In this document: one piece after another, positions 32,275-41,005 of the stretch
Position numbering within the stretch: position 1 is the first letter of the stretch
How the letters are laid out: the number at the start of each line of letters is the position of its first letter
NCBI GenBank assembly: GCA_014155875.1
Contig: JACEFZ010014548.1
Location: 124,001 to 188,000 of the forward strand
Length of the DNA: 64,000 nt
From: Cepaea nemoralis
Taxonomy: Eukaryota; Mollusca; Gastropoda; Stylommatophora; Helicidae
Reading direction: 5' to 3'
The notes under the pieces: generated by a model
Database searches by the model: none
What the model saw: only the letters and a program-made list of their open reading frames with translations
What the model was told of the DNA's origin: nothing
Program-made: the position numbers and the translations under genes

Positions 32275-32660
32275 ATAAGGCCAAGCTCATTCACAAAATC
32301 CTAAATCAAAATGCTCCAAATATAACGCAAGACATAACTTCTTGTCTTTGAATTGGGACGTAAATTACAAGTACCTCTGAAGTCAGAGTGGGTTTGCTTG
32401 ATGGTGAGGGATACTGGGTAATAGGAAAAACTAATCCACATGCAAAAATCAGTCATGTTCACATGATGAACTATGAGTTAAAAGCAAGTGAGCACAACAA
32501 CAAAATACATGACCCTAAGCCTAGAAAAAAAAAGCTTAGCGTAGCCCTCAGCTCAGCTGTGGAATAATCTTCCACAACAAATTAGACACCACCAATCACC
32601 CTTTAAAAATAATAATAATAATCTCAAAGGACAAGTAGTATATTAAACATTTCTCTCAAC
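32275..32660 (+). mobile_element. CR1/L2-like LINE 3' fragment, split by SINE-3
   Basis: 32280-32335 encodes LIHKILNQNAPNITQD, and 32511-32660 encodes HDPKPRKKKLSVALSSAV..WNNLPQQIRHHQSPFK-like sequence with one frame break, then (AAT)n. This is the classic C-terminus of CR1/L2-type LINEs (..SLW N.LP...R....FK). SINE-3 sequence lies between the two halves. Confidence 0.7.
32335..32512 (+). mobile_element. SINE-3 fragment lacking the tRNA head
   Basis: CTTGTCTTTGAATTGGGACG...GTGAGGGATACTGGGTAATAGG...AAAAGCAAGTGAGCACAACA matches 17065-17230 of the full copy. 5'-truncated. Confidence 0.8.
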
Positions 32661-32829
32661 TGGGGTATGATACATCTATCTTAGATAATTATAACTGCCT
32701 TGTCAAACATTTATATATTTTTGTGAGTTATTGATTATTGCACATGTTCATAATGCATATACTGCTTCTTCTGTTGTCGCTGTTGTCTAAGATTAGCTTC
32801 ATAATATATTGAATATATAAACAAGTAAG
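32661..32829. other. Unassigned AT-rich spacer
   Basis: No feature supported. Confidence 0.3.
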
Positions 32830-33369
32830 ACTGCAAGCACTGAAGTACCATGGATTGGAAGGATACTGACATTTGCAGATGTCCTTGCACATAGGCAGAG
32901 GAGAGACAGGATGCAACTAGCGCAAGAGTTGCAGGAGATGGTAAAAAGAAGCAATCGAGTGGTGTACAGAGATGGATAGTGATTTTAACCCAGTTATGGC
33001 ACTGTTATGCAGCTCTCTGGACAACAGGATTGTTAAAGCTAACATCTCAGGCCTCACAATAAATGACAGAAATTTGAGAGAGAGTAAAACATAGGATTCA
33101 CCTTTGACAGAAGCCTGTCAATCAGGGATCATGTGGAAGCAGCTGTTATGAGATCTAAGAAGAAACTCAGTATGCTGAAGATCATGGTAGCAACAGACAT
33201 GGACTGTTCACACTATCAACATCTGATTCTCTCAGTAACTGAGTATGAATTAGGACTCAGTGTCAAAGAATCAGCTGGTGAAACTAGAGCGCATATAGAG
33301 TGAAGCTATGTTAGTGGTTCTCAACCGGTGGGGAATTTCCCCCAAGGGGGAATTTTAGGGTTTCCATAT

Positions 33370-33402
<33 letters not shown>

Positions 33403-34310
33403 GCCAAAATGAAGACCATTTCAAGATCGTGTTAATACAAGAACCGATTACTTGATTGTTTTTCCCTTCATACTTTACAGTTATGTATGTCTCATCTTTC
33501 TAAAATTCATTTTATAAAGTAGACCCACAAATCATGTTTTATTTGGATGTCTAGACTTGTTTTAGTATATGCTATTACATTTGCCTTCCACTTTTACGTG
33601 TACTGTGTAGGGGGTGGGGGGGGGGGAATGACATTCTGAAAATACGGTGGGGGGGGGGGCCACGGGCCAAATTTTTGATAGGAAGGGGAGAATGGCGTTC
33701 TGAAAATATGGTGACGGGGGGCAGGAACCAAAAAGATTGAGAACCACTGAGCTATGTGGTTGATACTGAGATGCACAAGATAGATGCAAATAGTGTGTAT
33801 GCACAACTCACGATTACATACATGCACAAGGTGCTGCAGGCTAAATCATATCACCTAGTGGCTGCAGACACGGAATACCTCCTGGACACAGGTATAGGCT
33901 GCAGGCTGATCAAGGAAAAATCATGGATGGCTCAGGTAGAGGACAATCAGAGAAGTGCGCATCCTTGAGAATGGGAGGAGTGGGTCAGAATGCCAGAAGA
34001 AGTCAGAACTGTGTAGGGTCATAATAACATTGGATTGGGAATGCAGGGATTGGCCAGTAGGCTGCACTGAATGGGAGGTGCAACAATTGATTTACGACAA
34101 TTCGCAACCAGGAGATGCAATTATCTACACAGGTGACTGTGCTAAGAGGTGAAAGAAGTGCCTAGACGTTTGTGGTAAAGGTTGGTGACAGTGTTTGGTG
34201 CAGGACAGCCTAGCCAATGCTAACACATGTAGTCTAAGAATGGAGGTGAGGGTCGTCACAGCGGCGTTCTACTGGCTGAAGTACCAACACATGCATATAT
34301 GAGTTTAGGC
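32830..34310 (+). mobile_element. LINE-T copy, degraded, split by hAT MITE
   Basis: 32870-33310: FADVLAHRQ (degenerate YADD), GFTFDRSLSIRDHVEAAVMRSKKKLSMLKIMVATDMDCSHYQHLILSVTEYEL, and LERI.SEAM across the insertion. 33758-34310: linker (KSWMAQVEDNQRSAHP, VQQLIYDNSQPGDAIIYTGD) into the RNase H start, where DG of TDGS is changed to GD. It parallels 53800-54830 of the intact copy. Confidence 0.82.
33312..33749. mobile_element. hAT MITE with G-rich interior, 438 bp
   Basis: The terminal inverted repeats are TAGTGGTTCTCAACC at the left and the complement of CAGTGGTTCTCAATC at the right. The perfect 8-bp duplication AGCTATGT lies at 33304-33311 and 33750-33757. There is no ORF. The interior has a 31-G run (33370-33400) and further G-runs near 33610-33626 and 33646-33659. 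The CAGTGGTTCTCAA terminus is widely known from hAT MITEs. Confidence 0.93.
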
Positions 34311-34650
34311 CAACAGGAATTTGCTTTTGCCATGTCTTTTCTTTCTTATGGACTGGTATCAGTGTAGATTCCTTCTGTCCCTATGGAGCTATTCCTGTCT
34401 TCCAGATGCAGTTTAGGACTGAAAATAGTGTTTTAGCTTAGCTCCCAGTCCTAATAGTATTTCATTTTAATTTCAACTTTTCCTGGTGACATTTGGTTTT
34501 ATAGGGATCTCAATGCCTGTTCCATCCTTTGTCTAATTGTTACATCATATGGTCTCTTGCTGCTATCTCAGTATTTTGCTTTACTTTTTTCTTGTCTGTT
34601 GTGACTGTTGTAGTTTGCTCTAGCATAGTACTTCATCAGTGCACTTGCAA
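34311..34650 (-). mobile_element. LINE RT N-terminal fragment (RTE/LINE-G type)
   Basis: On the minus strand a run like LLGLGAKLKHYFQ..IWKTGIAP...TLIPVHKKEKTW (about 34465-34330) fits the RT block L...I..IW....P..WK.S.I.PI.KKGDK. It is too short and broken to assign to a family. Confidence 0.5.
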
Positions 34651-34654
34651 GTAC

Positions 34655-34862
34655 TTGTATCTGGGGGTTTGTTTCCGGGTCCGGTCAAGGATATGCACTA
34701 CTGACGAGCTCAAGCAAGAGCGAAACTCCAGCCTAGTGCTTCCACATTGACGTGGCTAGGCCTTAGGTTCATACCAGAATACGATCAACGTTCCCAGTAG
34801 TGGGTTGTGCTCAATATATAAATCTCAAATCCCGAAACAACCAAATAAATCAATTTGATTGC
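34655..34862 (+). mobile_element. SINE-2 copy, head truncated
   Basis: GGGGGTTTGTTTCCGGGTCC (box B region), then ATGCACTACTGACGAGCTCAAG, GGCCTTAGGTTCATACCAGA and TCAAATCCCGAAACAACCAA. It ends AATAAATCAA. Confidence 0.82.
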
Positions 34863-35017
34863 TTGCTGGAATTTAGGCGGCCTGGTGTGCCTTGCCAGTG
34901 AGAAGACCTGATCGCTCTGGTCCACATTGATTGACGGACGTCAGTCACGGCGATCGGGCAAATCTTGAGCTACAGCCTACGATGGTGATGTAATATTCTG
35001 TTGTGATAAGTTGGCCG

Positions 35018-35258
35018 TGTCCAGCGTGTGCCGTGTGGTCTAGTGGTTACACACACGCTTCACACGCCAGTGATGCGGGGTTTGTTTCCGGGTCCAGTCA
35101 AAATATGCACTACTGACAAGCTCAAACAAGAGCAAAACTCGTGTCTAGTGCTTCCGTGGATAGGCCTTAGGTTCATACCAGAATACGATCAATGTTGCCA
35201 GTACTGGGTTGTGCTCAATATTTAAATCTCAAATCCCGAAACAATCAACTGGATTTCA
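35018..35258 (+). mobile_element. SINE-2 copy, full-length tRNA-like head
   Basis: CGTGTGCCGTGTGGTCTAGTGGTTACACAC...GGGTTTGTTTCCGGGTCC. The A-box-like GGTCTAGTGGTT and B-box-like GTTTGTTTCC are present, then the same body as the 34655 copy about 360 bp upstream. The 34863-35017 sequence between them is unassigned. Confidence 0.85.
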
Positions 35259-35590
35259 GTTTTGGCCCATTTCACTATGACTTAAGAAAACCAGGGTCTT
35301 TGAACAGAAAGTTCATAGAATACCATGTATCAAAAAACCAAAAAAAACAAAGAAAGAAAGAAAAAGAACAGTGCTTATTTGTCTTGAAAATAAAACCCCA
35401 CTCACTCCTTTTACCTCTTACCAGACCCATCAGTGTATACACATTACATTACCTGGATATGACCTGCTGCATGGACTCTGTTTTTACCCGCTGCCCATTT
35501 CACCCACTGCCCATTTCCAGTCTAATGTAACTTTATGCAATCTTTATTGCTAGACAACACCACAGCCCATTTTTCCCCATGAGTTATCCT
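35259..35590. other. Intronic sequence, no gene
   Basis: A-rich, followed by pyrimidine-rich sequence including CCACTGCCCATTTC-type short repeats near 35490-35520. No coding feature. Confidence 0.4.
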
Positions 35591-36000
35591 ACCAATTTCA
35601 CAAACTTGACTGTCCTCAGCTGGTGCCATCCAAGAACGGCCTCTCTTCAACCTATGACACCTTAGTATCTAAAACCTCATGCAAGAGTTACTCCCTGTCT
35701 GTGACTAATGTACAACCTGACCTGGAGCAGATCATGCCCGTCATAAATGGATGGCAAAGCACATGTTGCCTCCACATAACACGCTCACAAGCTTGTACAA
35801 CCCAGAATGACTGGCATGATCTCATTTTGTATGCGCTCCAGATGGCTACTGGTCATTGTGAGCAATCCCAGGCCATAATCTCTGAAATAATCAGATGGTA
35901 GAGTATACAATATTCTTTGCTCCATCTCTGCCATTATTTCAGGTAAATGAGTCCCTTCTGGATCCTTGCCACTACCTCCTTGACTTTTGATTCTTAACAG
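35591..36000 (-). mobile_element. LINE-T-related RT C-terminal fragment
   Basis: On the minus strand LERIQNEIMPVILGCTSL (about 35845-35790) matches MERIQNEAMRIILGCTRD of the intact LINE-T at 54235-54290. Flanking sequence parallels the same region with many stops. Confidence 0.65.
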
Positions 36001-36030
36001 AGAAACTTCTACATTATGTGTTTGCGCAAA

Positions 36031-36065
36031 TATGTGTGTGTGTGTGTGTGCACGCACGCGCGCGT
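36031..36065. repeat. Alternating purine-pyrimidine tract (TG)n(CA/CG)n
   Basis: TATGTGTGTGTGTGTGTGTG is followed by CACGCACGCGCGCG. It is a strictly alternating tract of about 35 bp, of the kind that can adopt Z-DNA. Confidence 0.95.
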
Positions 36066-36227
36066 CTTTCTCTCTCTCACGTTAAGAAAGAAAAAAAACT
36101 GCATATTAATCCAAAATTTGAATCAGGAAAGGCAATGGCTCCTGTCCTTTTTACAAATTATCGTGATTATTTTGAATGAAGCAATATTACATAAAATATG
36201 TCTAGTATGAAATTGATTCATTCAAGT

Positions 36228-36352
36228 ACTTCTTCTTCTGTGTTCATCCAGAGTGTTTTTTTTCCAGATGTAATTGTGGTGCGTTGTTATGCATCCATGG
36301 GCCTAAATCCTTAGGCCAACTCATCAGACTTTTACATGCATTTTTACAGGTT
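36228..36352 (-). mobile_element. SINE-1, diverged copy
   Basis: On the minus strand it ends ATGAACACAGAAGAAGAAG. It has the TAAGGATTTAGGCCCATGG and AACAACGCACCACAATT segments in the order of the other SINE-1 copies, but with many substitutions. Confidence 0.7.
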
Positions 36353-37035
36353 AGCATTTCTGGGATTCAAGTACTATTGCTCGAAAATTATGGAGGAAGT
36401 TGAAAGAGAAGCATGGCTCAATTACTGCTCACGCCTGAAACACACCGAAAAACCAAATAACAGCTAAAGTATGAAACAGACAGGAGATATTCAGAACTTG
36501 GAATGTTAGTGGGCTAGGAGATAAAGTACCAACTCTTGTAGTATATGAAAAAATCAAACGTTCAAATATTAGGACTCACAGATACGAGGAAAAGGGGAAA
36601 GAGCACATAACGAACACACAAAAATTATGTTCTAGTATGGAGTGGTGTCGAGCAGCAAGCAAAGGCTAAACATGGAGTGGGTTTTTTATAAAATTACATT
36701 CCAAAAAATGTAAAGCCATTATCAACACTAAATTTATTTAAGAAAGAACGATAATATAGATCAAAGGCAGGCAGGAAAAAAAACAACTATTATACAAACA
36801 TGCGCCCCGTGTAACGATACTTACAGCGATGAAGACAAAGACAGATTTTTTTTTACAACCTTGCAGACATGTTAAACAATGTCAGCGAGATTCAGATGAA
36901 CTTATTGTGATGAGTGATATCAACGGACATACAGGCACAAAAAGAATATCGTGGGATGCGTGCATGGAGCCATTCAGCAATGCAGAGACAATGTAATAGC
37001 AATGGTGAACATCTACTCAACATATGCTGCAAACA

Positions 37036-37302
37036 GCAGACGTGGTTGCGGCCTTGTGTGAGCATGTGTACACCTCAGAAGAGCAAATGGGTCACCATAG
37101 TCTGATAAGAATGAGGCAGCGAGGTGTGACGAGGGGATCTGGCCGATGCTCGACGCTCAGAGGAAAGGCGAGACGGACATATAATCAGATTGCCACTGGA
37201 ACTAATAGTGTTGGAACTCTTCGCTGGCTGCTGAGGATGGGGACGGAGCGCTTATGGGAATGCCCTGAATGCTGTGATGTCGGTTCCTAAATCAATCAAT
37301 TA
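37036..37302 (+). mobile_element. LINE-T-related 3' end, 267 bp, inserted in LINE-B
   Basis: Perfect 12-bp duplication ATGCTGCAAACA (37024-37035, 37303-37314). It encodes RMRQRGVTRG...RRTYNQIATGTNSVGTLRWLLRMGTERLWECPECCDVGS and then stop. This parallels REQQIKRGVAK..QRRLINQHRTGVVSRYTLRDLLRRGSEHLW. The tail is (AATC)n. Extremely 5'-truncated. Confidence 0.9.
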
Positions 37303-37543
37303 ATGCTGCAAACAAGGACAAATAATAGCAAATTGTTTTTCCCAACATGATCGTAGTCACATAAAAATGTGGTATAAATGGAACAACATAGATCAAGCTT
37401 CTCAAATTGACTTTATTCTACTTAGGAGCAGTAGAAGACTACTATATGAATTCAAGAGCACTTCCAAATACACTTTGATACTGATCACAAACAAATCATA
37501 ATAAAAGATGCAGGAAAATAAGAACAAAATGGTAACAGATATC

Positions 37544-37681
37544 CCGGGAGGTTAACCCAGTCAACAAATGCCCGCAGAAGTCGGATGTGTCGGCCTAACG
37601 GCGCAAGAACGCAGCTCTGCTGTAAACAGGCACAACGCAGTCACATCCGGGAAAAAAATCCGGATGAACGCAGAAGTAGTA
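37544..37681 (+). mobile_element. SINE-1, intact copy inserted in LINE-B
   Basis: The 138-bp element is bounded by the perfect 12-bp duplication GTAACAGATATC (37532-37543, 37682-37693). It starts CCGGGAGGTTAACCCAGTC and ends GATGAACGCAGAAGTAGTA. This copy defines the ends of the family. Confidence 0.93.
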
Positions 37682-38459
37682 GTAACAGATATCAATTATA
37701 GGAGGCTTCAGGATAATACAGTTAAAGACAAATTCAATCAAGAAATGACAAAGCTACATAAGAACATCCCTGATGATTACTCAAGTGTAGATAAGGAATG
37801 GTCAATTTTCAAGGCTGCCATGCTCAACACACTGGAAAATAACTGGAACAAAGAAAGTAGGGTAGGACAAAAGATTAAGAACAACTTGGTGGTACAACGA
37901 AGTTAAAAATAGCGTATTCAGAAAGAAGATAGCATTCAAGAAATGGATCACAACTAAATATGAACAAGACTATGTTACAGAATAGCACAAAGGAATGCCA
38001 AACGAACAATTAAAGAAACTAAAGATGAATCCTGGAGAATATACGGTGAATGGATGGCGACTGTTAGCAAAGACTACCCATGAGAATTTTATAAATGTGT
38101 CAATAATATGAGCATGCTACAACCCAACCACCATCATATACAGCAAAAGAGGTTTACCATTATTTAATCTACAGCAAAGACTAGCAAGGTGGGCAGAATA
38201 CTTCCAAGAACTATTTAACCCCACACGTAACAGCATAGAAAACCTAACTTTTGTGCCTAAAAGCTGTGAACAACAAGAACCAAACTTCATTCCTCCAGAA
38301 GTCAAATCAGTTATACAGAAAAGTCCTAAAAACAAAGCACCAGATCCGGATAGAATAACTACAGAAGCTATTCAGGCCTGTGGGAAAACAGGAGTTAAAT
38401 GGCTGACAAGACTTTTTAATATAGCATGAGAAGAAAGAAAAGTCCCAGACAATTGGCAA

Positions 38460-39688
38460 CAGGCAATCTCATCTCATCAGGTTCCTTTTGTACTTTGCGG
38501 TGTCGAGGTGAGGTATAAACAGCGGGAGAGTGCCCGCTAGCAGGCGTCATGTATCAATATTCCCATGGACTGCTATTCCATCAGTTCATTGTTTACGTGG
38601 TTGGCCTCTTCCTCTGCTTCCATTTGGTCTGTACACCACTGCTTGTTGTGGCATACTGTTGGTAAACTACTTGCATGGCCAAACCATTTTACTTGCTGCC
38701 TTCTAATAAAATCTAGCACTGCTATAACCTCCACTTTAGTCCTGATTTCTTCATTTCTGATCTTATCTCTTCTTGATACATTGAGTATTCTTCTCAGGAA
38801 TCTCATTTCTGTTGTTGTGATTTTTCTTTTCAATTTTTCTGTCATTGTCCAAGTTTGGCATTGGTAGCATAGAATTGGTAGGAAGATTGTGTAGTAAAGT
38901 GCTTTCTTAGTAACTATTGATACATGTATGTTCTTTATTATTGGTTCCATATGTCCAATGAGTTGGTTTGCCTTACTGCATCTATTTTCAATCTCATCTT
39001 CTGATTTGCCATTTGATGATGATATACTTCCTAGGTACTTGAAACACTTTACTTTTTTCAGGGGATGTTCGTTTAGGTGAATTGTTTTTTCTTCGTTAGT
39101 TATAATCATTACCTCTGTTTTACTTGTGCTAATTTTCATGTTATGTTCCCTACACATGTCATTTAGACTGTTCATGTGGTCTAGTAGTTCTGCTTCAGAT
39201 TTTGCTATTAGTGCTTGGTCATCCGTAAAGAGGAGTTCTCTAATGGTGTAATTTGTAGATGGTTCTTCTTCTGTGTTCTCGTCATGTGGTTTTCTTGCAG
39301 TCTCTGTTTGGCCGATTTCTTTACATGTTGTCTATATAGGTTATGAACAAGAGAGGGGATCAGGACACAACCTTGTCGTACTCCGGATCTTATGGTGAAG
39401 GGTTCTGAGTGTCCTCCAGTTGCTCTCATTATGCATTCACTGTTGTGTAAGCTTCTAAATAGGTTTGTTAGATGTGTACTCACTCCATATTGTTTAAGGA
39501 CTTCCCACAGCTTGTTTCTATCTACTCAGATGCTTTTTCTTGGTCGACAAAGGCTGAGTAGAGTGTTTCATTAAATTCAACTGATTTTTCTATAAGTTGT
39601 CTAAGAGCAAAAATGGCATCTGTGCATCATTTGGGTTTCCTAAATCCAAGTTGTGTTTCGCTTAGCTGAGGTTCTATAGTAGTTCGTA
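38460..39688 (-). mobile_element. LINE-B copy 3, inverted inside LINE-B copy 2
   Basis: On the minus strand it starts inside RT (ETQLGFRKPK.CTDAIFALRQLIEKSVEF) and ends ...CATCTCATC-complement GATGAGATGAGATT at 38460. The left junction interrupts DNWQQA of the outer copy, which resumes as I..PIWKKER at about 39692. The duplication at the ends is short and uncertain (about GCAAT/GTAAT). Confidence 0.85.
38573..39175 (-). CDS. LINE-B RT thumb and C-terminal domain, 200 residues open
   Basis: The frame is open from MNSLNDMCREHNMKISTSKTEVMII through VKCFKYLGSISSSNGKSEDEIENRC, ILCYQCQTWTMTEKLKRKI, MRFLRRILNVSRRDKIRNEEIRTK and DFIRRQQVKWFGHASSLPT. It ends at a stop shortly before the element's 3' end. 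This is the best-preserved stretch of the family in the window. The palm part (RQGCVLIPSL, 39208-39483) is frame-shifted relative to it. Confidence 0.8.
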   Translation of the reverse strand: MNSLNDMCREHNMKISTSKTEVMIITNEEKTIHLNEHPLKKVKCFKYLGSISSSNGKSEDEIENRCSKANQLIGHMEPIIKNIHVSIVTKKALYYTIFLPILCYQCQTWTMTEKLKRKITTTEMRFLRRILNVSRRDKIRNEEIRTKVEVIAVLDFIRRQQVKWFGHASSLPTVCHNKQWCTDQMEAEEEANHVNNELME

Positions 39689-40972
39689 ATAGTACCAATA
39701 TGGGAAAAAGAAAGGCAATATGAGAGAGTGCGAAACAGAGCTAGACCCATAGTTGAACAACAGTTAAGCAAAGTACAATTTGGTTCAAGAAAGGTAAAAG
39801 TTGCAAGGATGAAGTATTCACGCTTAGACAAATATATTAAAAAACCATCAAATATAGTGACCAGCAGAATATTGTGTTTGTAGATCAGGAACAAGCTTTC
39901 AATAGAGTAGACAGATACAAATTGTGGACCACTTTTGAAGACTATGGGATACAAGAACAATTGCTAGAAAACAGCCATGTACCACTCGAGCCAAAGTACA
40001 GTAAGAACACAAGAAGATATATCAGATATGTTTAAAGTCAATACAGGAATGAGACAGTGATGTGTGCTCTCTCCTCTGCTATTTAATATCTATACAGACA
40101 GAATATCCAAAGAAGCAAGCCTTGACAGAACAGATTCAGAAAAGTTTGAACACTGTACTTCAGATGAAACAACAGATCCACTTGTAATAAATGAACTATT
40201 TGCAGATGATAAGTGCCTGTTTTATAGTGACGAGGGCAGACTGCAAAATCACATTAATAATCCCAGTTCAACATGCAACAGATACAATATGAGTATAAAT
40301 ACAGCCAAAACCGAAGTAACGTAAGTTAGCAGATATTCTGGTCCACTAAGTATACAGATAAATGACACATCTCTTAAACAAGCTAAAGAATTCAAATATC
40401 TTGGAAGTATGATCACAGTAGATGGCTGATTGGATAGAGACATTGAATTCAGAAGTCAAAATGCAAGTGCAATTACATAACTATCACCCATACTGAAACA
40501 TCCAAACATACCCATGTCTGCAAAATGACAGATAATAAACAGCATATTCACACCAACCCTATGCTACCAATCTCAAACTTGGACATCATCCAAATCACAC
40601 TTATGCAAAATCAACACCTGTGAGATAAGATGCCTGAGGAGAGCTGCCAACTTAACAATCCGAGACCGAGTAAGAAATAATGTTATCAGACAGACAGTCG
40701 GATCAACACCTTGTGCCACATTTATTGAAAGACAGAAGATCAAATGGTTTGGCATCTCGTGAGAATGCAACATCAACCACCAGCATTGGCCCTACATCAA
40801 AGATCATCTGCGACGAGAGCAAGAGAACATCCGAGAAGAAAATGGACTTACGATATCAAAGACATTGGACAATCACACGGAATGACACTATCTAGTGTCA
40901 CCCATCGGGCGCTGGAACACCAATTATCCCTCTCGGCGCTTGACGGCAAAAATGGAAGATGATGGTGATGAA
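39689..40972 (+). mobile_element. LINE-B copy 2, 3' part
   Basis: Continues RT: IVEQQLSKVQFGSRK, SQ..CVLSPLLFNIYTDRI (40055-40100), INELFADDKCLFYS at 40186-40230, NMSINTAKTEVT, KEFKYLGSMITVDG, LCYQSQTWTSSK, IKWFGI. It ends at AATGGAAGATGATGGTGATGAAATTG (40950-40975), a GAT-type tail. It has numerous stops. Confidence 0.88.
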
Positions 40973-41005
40973 ATTGATTTAACGCAAGATGAAAATTATA
41001 CAAAC
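40973..41005 (-). other. Residual intron between LINE-B end and exon donor
   Basis: Only about 33 bp separate the LINE-B 3' tail from the exon. The minus-strand donor reads GCAG|GTTTGT at 41006/41005. The donor is intact. Confidence 0.6.

Larger units (their letters stand above)
36470..38459 (+). mobile_element. LINE-B copy 2, 5' part (endonuclease and RT N-terminus)
   Basis: RTWNVSGLGDKVPTLVVYEKIKR (36493-36560) is an AP-endonuclease start. Further endonuclease pieces follow (DINGHTGTKRIS near 36917; WYKWNNIDQASQIDFILLRS near 37372-37430; YTLDTDHKQIIIKD at 37470-37510). The linker 37700-38160 leads to RT (PPEVKSVIQKSPKNKAPDPDRITTEAIQACG, RKVPDNWQQA, 38295-38460). It resumes at 39689. Two smaller elements and an inverted LINE-B are nested in it. 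Its 3' end lies 33 bp from a host splice donor. Confidence 0.85.
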
